This document shows positions 59,619 through 64,000 of a DNA stretch of 64,000 nt, piece after piece. Positions within the stretch are counted from its first letter, which is position 1; each line of letters opens with the position of its first letter. Origin of the DNA: JACJWR01 sp963752505 (lineage in GTDB: Bacteria; Actinomycetota; Actinomycetes; S36-B12; UBA10799). The stretch lies in contig CAVVYM010000009.1 of the NCBI GenBank assembly GCA_963752505.1, positions 1 to 64,000 on the forward strand. The letters are read 5' to 3'. Under the pieces are notes generated by a model. The model was not told the DNA's origin and did not search any database. It was given only the letters and a program-made list of their open reading frames with translations. The translations under genes were made by a program, and so were the position numbers.

Positions 59619-62363
59619 GTGCCATCAGCGTCCGAACGCTTCGAGGCAGCACGTCGCCGACGGGAGGGCACCACTAGCCTGCGCGCAACCTTCGCCGCCG
59701 CGCAGCCCTTCACCCTCGACGACTTCCAACTGCGTGCCTGTGCGGCGCTGGAGTCCGGCCGCAGCGTGCTGGTGGCCGCGCCGACAGGGAGCGGCAAGAC
59801 GATCGTGGGCGAGTTCGCCGTGTTCCTCGCTCTGCAGTCGGGCAGCAGAGCCTTCTACACCACCCCCATCAAGGCGCTGAGCAACCAGAAGTACACCGAA
59901 CTCAGCCGCACCTACGGGGCCAGCCGCGTCGGGCTGCTCACCGGCGACAACGCCATCAACGGCGATGCCCCGGTGGTGGTGATGACCACCGAGGTCCTGC
60001 GCAACATGCTCTATGAGCACTCGACCGCGCTCGTTGGGCTCGGCCACGTCGTGATGGACGAAGTGCATTACCTCGCCGATCGGGCACGGGGGGCGGTGTG
60101 GGAGGAGGTCCTGATCCAGCTGCCTCCGAGCGTGGCCGTCACCGCGCTGTCGGCCACCGTGAGCAACGCGGAGGAGTTCGGGGAGTGGCTTAGCGCCGTG
60201 CGCGGCAGCACCGAGGTCATGGTGGAGGAGCATCGCCCTGTGCCGCTGTTCCAGCAGGTGATGGCTGGTGGCCGACTGTACGACTTGTTCGTCGAGGGCG
60301 ATCACGGACAACCACGCATCAACCCGACAGTGCAGGCCCTCTCGCAGGATGCGCAGGCGGAATTCCGCCGCCGGAAGCGCCAGGGCTATCAGCGCCGCGG
60401 CCGCCGCGGTCCGCGGGTGCCCATGCGCTACGAGGTGATCGAGCGGCTGGCCGAGGACGAGCTCCTGCCAGCAATCACGTTCATTTTCTCCCGCGCGGGC
60501 TGTGAGGCCGCCGCGGAACAGGTCGCGGCGAGCGGTCTTCGACTCACTTCGGCCGCGGAAGCCGAGCACATCCGCATCGTCGCTGAGACCCGATGTGCGC
60601 ACCTGCCTCAGTCCGACCTTGCGCTGCTCGGCTTCGCCAGTTGGGTTGCGATGCTCACCCGCGGCATCGCCGCGCACCACGCCGGGATGCTGCCGACATT
60701 CAAAGAAGTGGTCGAGGAGCTGTTCCAGTCGGGCCTGATCAAGTGCGTCTTCGCCACCGAGACGCTCGCCCTCGGCATCAACATGCCCGCCCGCAGCGTG
60801 GTGCTGGAGAAGCTCACCAAATGGAACGGCGAGACCCACGCCGAAATCACACCGGGGGAGTACACCCAACTCACGGGTCGCGCCGGGCGCCGGGGGATCG
60901 ACGTCGAGGGTCACGCCGTCGTCGTGTGGCACGAGGGACTGGAACCGCAGGCGTTGGCAGGGCTGGCAGCCACGCGCACCTATCCGCTGCGCTCGTCCTT
61001 CCACCCGTCTTACAACATGGCGGTGAACCTGGTCGACAGTCTGGGACGGCACACCGCGCGCGAGGTTCTGGAGACGTCCTTCGCACAGTTCCAGGCCGAC
61101 CAGGCCGTGGTCGGTTTGGCCACGTCGTTGCGCCGCAACGAGGAGGCCGCCCAGGGCTACGCCGAGGCGATGACCTGCCACTTGGGCGACTTCGTCGAGT
61201 ACTCCGGACTGCGGGAGCAACTCTCGCGACGCGAGAAGGAACTGGCCAAGCGCAGTTCGGCGGCTGAGCGCGAGGAAGTGTCGCAGAGCCTCACCCGGCT
61301 GCGCCGCGGCGATGTCATCGTGGTCCCGGCGGGGCGCCGGGCCGGACCGGCCGTGGTCGTGGATCCCGGTGTTTCAGAGGAGTTCGAGCCCAGGCCCCAG
61401 GTCGTGACCGTGGATCGCCAGGTACGCCGACTCTCCGCGGCAGATTTCCAAGCGCCAGTCGAGGCCATCACTCGAATGCGCGTTCCCAAGGGGTTCCATC
61501 CGCGCAGTGCGTCTGGGCGCCGGGACCTCGCGCTAGCGCTGCGTGACCGAACCCAGGGTATGGCGATCAATCGTCCGCGAGGTTCACATCGGCAGCGCGG
61601 CGGCGCCAACGACTCCCACATCGCCCAACTGCGTGCCGAGATCCGCCAGCATCCCTGTCACGGGTGCGAAGACCGGGAAATCCACGCCAGGTGGGCCCAG
61701 CGCTATCACCGGCTCACGCGGGAGATCGAATCGCTACAGCGCCGAGTGGAGCAGCGGACGAACTCCATCGCCCGTCAGTTTGATCGGGTGTGCGCTGTGT
61801 TGGCCGAACTCGGCTACCTCACCGACAGCGGCGATGACGCAGCGGTCACCGCCGACGGGAAGCGGTTGGCTCGCATCTACAACGACAACGACCTCGTCGC
61901 TGCGGAGGCCATTAGGCAGGGCGTGTGGGACGGATTGAACCCGGCGCAACTCGCCGCCGTCGCGTCAGCCTTGGTTTTTCAGAGTCGAACACCCGAAGAT
62001 GCCATCGCGCCACGGGTGCCCGATCAACGGGTGCAGCGGGTGCTGCGTGACCAGACCGCGTTGATGGCCAGGCTGAAGGAGGTCGAACGCGACCACCGGG
62101 TGGCCTTCCTCGGCACGTTGGATGCCGGCTTCGCACGGGCCGCCCATGCCTGGGTTTCAGGGCGCCCGCTGCCGGAGGTGCTCGACGCGGTGGACCTCGC
62201 CGCCGGAGATTTCGTGCGCTGGTGCAAGCAACTGGCGGATTTCCTCGACCAGGTGTCGGTGGCTGCCCACGGAGCGGATTCGGACTTGTCCGACACGGCC
62301 CACGCAGCGGCCGCAGCGATTCGTCGGGGTGTCGTCGACTACACCGCTGAGGTGACCTCCTGA
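59619..62363 (+). CDS. helY: DEAD/DEAH-box helicase HelY
   Basis: 914 residues from GTG 59619. Ski2/Mtr4-like superfamily 2 RNA helicase. Walker A APTGSGKT at 54-61, DEVH at 147-150, LSATVSNAEEF (motif III), ITFIFSRAGCEAAAEQVA, IAAHHAGMLPTFKEVVEELF, and LTGRAGRRGIDVEG (motif VI). The C-terminal region contains a DSHCT-like helical domain (VWDGLNPAQLAAVASALVF). An upstream in-frame ATG (59574) lies inside the lipid kinase gene, so GTG 59619 is preferred. Counterpart of Rv2092c. Confidence 0.95.
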   Translation: MPSASERFEAARRRREGTTSLRATFAAAQPFTLDDFQLRACAALESGRSVLVAAPTGSGKTIVGEFAVFLALQSGSRAFYTTPIKALSNQKYTELSRTYGASRVGLLTGDNAINGDAPVVVMTTEVLRNMLYEHSTALVGLGHVVMDEVHYLADRARGAVWEEVLIQLPPSVAVTALSATVSNAEEFGEWLSAVRGSTEVMVEEHRPVPLFQQVMAGGRLYDLFVEGDHGQPRINPTVQALSQDAQAEFRRRKRQGYQRRGRRGPRVPMRYEVIERLAEDELLPAITFIFSRAGCEAAAEQVAASGLRLTSAAEAEHIRIVAETRCAHLPQSDLALLGFASWVAMLTRGIAAHHAGMLPTFKEVVEELFQSGLIKCVFATETLALGINMPARSVVLEKLTKWNGETHAEITPGEYTQLTGRAGRRGIDVEGHAVVVWHEGLEPQALAGLAATRTYPLRSSFHPSYNMAVNLVDSLGRHTAREVLETSFAQFQADQAVVGLATSLRRNEEAAQGYAEAMTCHLGDFVEYSGLREQLSRREKELAKRSSAAEREEVSQSLTRLRRGDVIVVPAGRRAGPAVVVDPGVSEEFEPRPQVVTVDRQVRRLSAADFQAPVEAITRMRVPKGFHPRSASGRRDLALALRDRTQGMAINRPRGSHRQRGGANDSHIAQLRAEIRQHPCHGCEDREIHARWAQRYHRLTREIESLQRRVEQRTNSIARQFDRVCAVLAELGYLTDSGDDAAVTADGKRLARIYNDNDLVAAEAIRQGVWDGLNPAQLAAVASALVFQSRTPEDAIAPRVPDQRVQRVLRDQTALMARLKEVERDHRVAFLGTLDAGFARAAHAWVSGRPLPEVLDAVDLAAGDFVRWCKQLADFLDQVSVAAHGADSDLSDTAHAAAAAIRRGVVDYTAEVTS

Positions 62364-62412
62364 CCTGGCCAATCGCCGAGTCTTCCGCCCAATTGCCTGG
62401 CACTGTGGGTTC

Positions 62413-63531
62413 ATGGGTACCCACATGACAGTCAAGGAGTACCGGCGCAGGCTCACGGCTGCTGCGCAGGCCGCAGCCGATGCCGGGATTGGCGCAGTGC
62501 TCATCACGCCCGGCGCGGACCTGAAGTATCTGTGCGGATACGACGCGGTGGCACTCGAACGCCTCACGTGTTTGGTGGTCACACCCAAGGGTCCGCCGCG
62601 AATCGTGGTGCCCCAGTTGGAGGTGCTTGCGGCCAACGCCAGCCCGGTGGCCGACTTGGACGTTGACGTCGTGACCTGGGCGGAGACCGAGGATCCGCAC
62701 CGACTGATCGCCAACATGTGCAGCAATGCCTCCAAGGTGGCAGTGAGTCCGCAGATGTGGGCGGCCCACGTGTTCGCCTTCCAGAAGAACTTCCGGCTGG
62801 CCCGGTTGACGGCCGATGAGTCCGTGGCCGCCCTCCGGATGCGCAAGTCGAAGATGGAGGTCTCGGCGCTGCGGGAGGCCGGCGCGGCCATCGATCGGGT
62901 GCATGCGCGGGTGCCGGGGTTCTTGCGCCCCGGTCGCACGGAACGGCAGGTGGGCGCCGATATCGCCGAGGCGATCCTGGCCGAAGGCCACGAGACGGTC
63001 GACTTCGTCATCGTCGCCTCCGGGCCCAACGGGGCCAGTCCCCACCATGAGGTGTCCGACCGCGTTATCGAACTCGGCGATCCGGTTGTGGTGGACATCG
63101 GTGGCACCATGCCCAGCGGCTACTGCTCGGATTGCACCCGCACGTACGCCGTCGGGCAGCCGCCCGCGGAGTTCGTCGACGCCTACGCAGCCCTGCAGGA
63201 GGCGCAGGCCGCGGCGGTGGCACACGTGCGGCCCGGCGTCACATGTGAGTCGGTGGATGCGGCGGCCCGGGACGTACTGGCGGCGGCTGGACTCGGCACG
63301 GCCTTCGTGCACCGCACGGGGCACGGTATCGGTTTGGACACCCACGAGGACCCCTACATCGTGGCTGGCAACGCCACACCGGTGGAAGCCGGCTTCGCGT
63401 TCAGTGTGGAGCCGGGCTTCTATCTGCCGGGAAAGTTCGGAGCTCGGATCGAAGACATCGTGATCGCCACCGAGGACGGCGTGCTGTCGTGCAACGAGGA
63501 GACCCACAACCTGGTGGTTGTGGACCACTAG
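62413..63531 (+). CDS. pepQ: Xaa-Pro dipeptidase (M24)
   Basis: 372 residues, counterpart of M. tuberculosis pepE (Rv2089c). Creatinase N-terminal domain (about 1-130) and a pita-bread metallopeptidase domain. Metal ligands: Asp in DIGGTMPSGYCSDCTRTY (two Asp), His in HRTGHGIGLDTHEDPYI, Glu in SVEPGFYLPGKFGARIEDI (two Glu). Cleaves dipeptides with C-terminal Pro in the cytoplasm. ATG 62413 used; ATG 62425 is a close alternative. Confidence 0.93.
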   Translation: MGTHMTVKEYRRRLTAAAQAAADAGIGAVLITPGADLKYLCGYDAVALERLTCLVVTPKGPPRIVVPQLEVLAANASPVADLDVDVVTWAETEDPHRLIANMCSNASKVAVSPQMWAAHVFAFQKNFRLARLTADESVAALRMRKSKMEVSALREAGAAIDRVHARVPGFLRPGRTERQVGADIAEAILAEGHETVDFVIVASGPNGASPHHEVSDRVIELGDPVVVDIGGTMPSGYCSDCTRTYAVGQPPAEFVDAYAALQEAQAAAVAHVRPGVTCESVDAAARDVLAAAGLGTAFVHRTGHGIGLDTHEDPYIVAGNATPVEAGFAFSVEPGFYLPGKFGARIEDIVIATEDGVLSCNEETHNLVVVDH

Positions 63532-63558
63532 GCGCCAGCGAGGGCGTGTGGCGGCGCG

Positions 63559-64000
63559 CTAGGGCCCTGAGGCCCGCGGCACGATGCGACGCGTCGGGTG
63601 TGGGCTGAAACGTGCCAGCACCGGGCCCACCACCGCCGTGAGCAAGACGAAGGTGGCCGCGAGGGCCGAGAGTTGCGGCGGCACCACCGGTGACGTTGCG
63701 GCGATGCCCGCCACCACGACGTTGAACTCACCGCGGGCGGCAAGCAGGGCGCCCGCTCGCCGGGTGGACCCCGGGTACACCTTCAGATCTCGTGTGATCA
63801 CCGCGGCGGTGGCGTACTTCGTGCCCACGCTGACCACGGTCAGCAACAACGCCATCCAGAACACCGAGGGGATTTGCTCGATCGGCGTGGTGAAACCGAA
63901 GAACACGAAGAAGGCCGCTGCGAAGAGGTCCCGCAGGGGGGCCAGCGTCGCGCGTGCCACGTTGGCCACCTCGCCGGTGAGCAGCAGGCCCACCAGGAAG
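63559..64000 (-). CDS. Cation/proton antiporter (CPA2 type), 5' end missing
   Basis: The C-terminal 147 residues of a monovalent cation/proton antiporter of the KefB/NapA type, cut by the window edge. Four to five membrane helices are visible, with FVFFGFTTPIEQIPSVFW (the conserved helix of the exchanger domain) and GALLAARGEFNVVVAGIA (a typical RGEF motif). The end (RFSPHPTRRIVPRASGP) has no RCK domain. Substrate ion not readable. Confidence 0.8.
   Translation of the reverse strand, partial: FLVGLLLTGEVANVARATLAPLRDLFAAAFFVFFGFTTPIEQIPSVFWMALLLTVVSVGTKYATAAVITRDLKVYPGSTRRAGALLAARGEFNVVVAGIAATSPVVPPQLSALAATFVLLTAVVGPVLARFSPHPTRRIVPRASGP

Noticed and set aside
61912..63528. 538-codon minus-strand frame
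   Set aside because: Antisense to helY and the dipeptidase gene, His/Arg/Pro-rich and not protein-like.

Overview
This window is a piece of a high-GC actinobacterial chromosome. The evidence is a complete Pup-proteasome locus (mpa, dop, pup, prcB, prcA, pafA), the mycothiol ligase gene mshC, an F420-type luciferase-like oxidoreductase, and a gene order close to the Mycobacterium tuberculosis Rv2089c-Rv2141c block. I cannot place the genus. The window starts inside a repeated segment and ends inside a cation/proton antiporter gene.

Positions 1-15790 are an accessory region. A unit of about 5.3 kb is present twice in tandem (1-5301 and 5302-10603), followed by a partial third copy (10604-11123). 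Each unit holds a four-helix membrane protein gene, a decayed integrase-type transposase with a second decayed transposon-associated ORF, a GH32 fructosidase, a membrane-anchored protein of unknown function, and about 0.9 kb of spacer. The middle copy of the membrane protein gene is a hybrid of the two flanking paralogs, which points to duplication by unequal recombination. Then come a lipoprotein, a YCII-like protein, a choloylglycine-hydrolase-like acylase (this segment is bracketed by 25-bp inverted repeats related to IS ends), a secreted PHB-depolymerase-like esterase, IS3 debris and a tRNA-Leu(GAG) whose 3' end faces the accessory region.

Positions 15968-34531 carry core metabolism and envelope genes: DUF1801, an M20 peptidase, a DUF559 protein in repeat-rich DNA, an aldo/keto reductase, a frameshifted LLM oxidoreductase, uppP, corA, a frameshifted histidine phosphatase, DUF3090, an SCO1664-like protein, mshC, kup, an enoyl-reductase-like protein, gnd, zwf and pgi. 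The last three link glycolysis and the oxidative pentose phosphate pathway.

Positions 34546-48213 hold cobalamin-dependent methionine synthase, a P-type ATPase without recognisable transmembrane ion ligands, a HAD phosphatase, a CREST/ceramidase-like membrane protein, a MacB/LolD-type ABC exporter, a RecB-type nuclease and a site-2 protease with CBS domains.

Positions 48309-63531 are a mostly plus-strand run: trmI, mpa, dop, pup, prcB, prcA, pafA, two FKBP isomerases, a zinc-ribbon protein, tatA, tatC, a lipid kinase, helY and an Xaa-Pro dipeptidase. pafB and pafC, usual neighbours of pafA, are not here. A recurring feature is a TAnnnT hexamer ending 6-8 nt before the start codon of many genes, consistent with widespread leaderless mRNAs.
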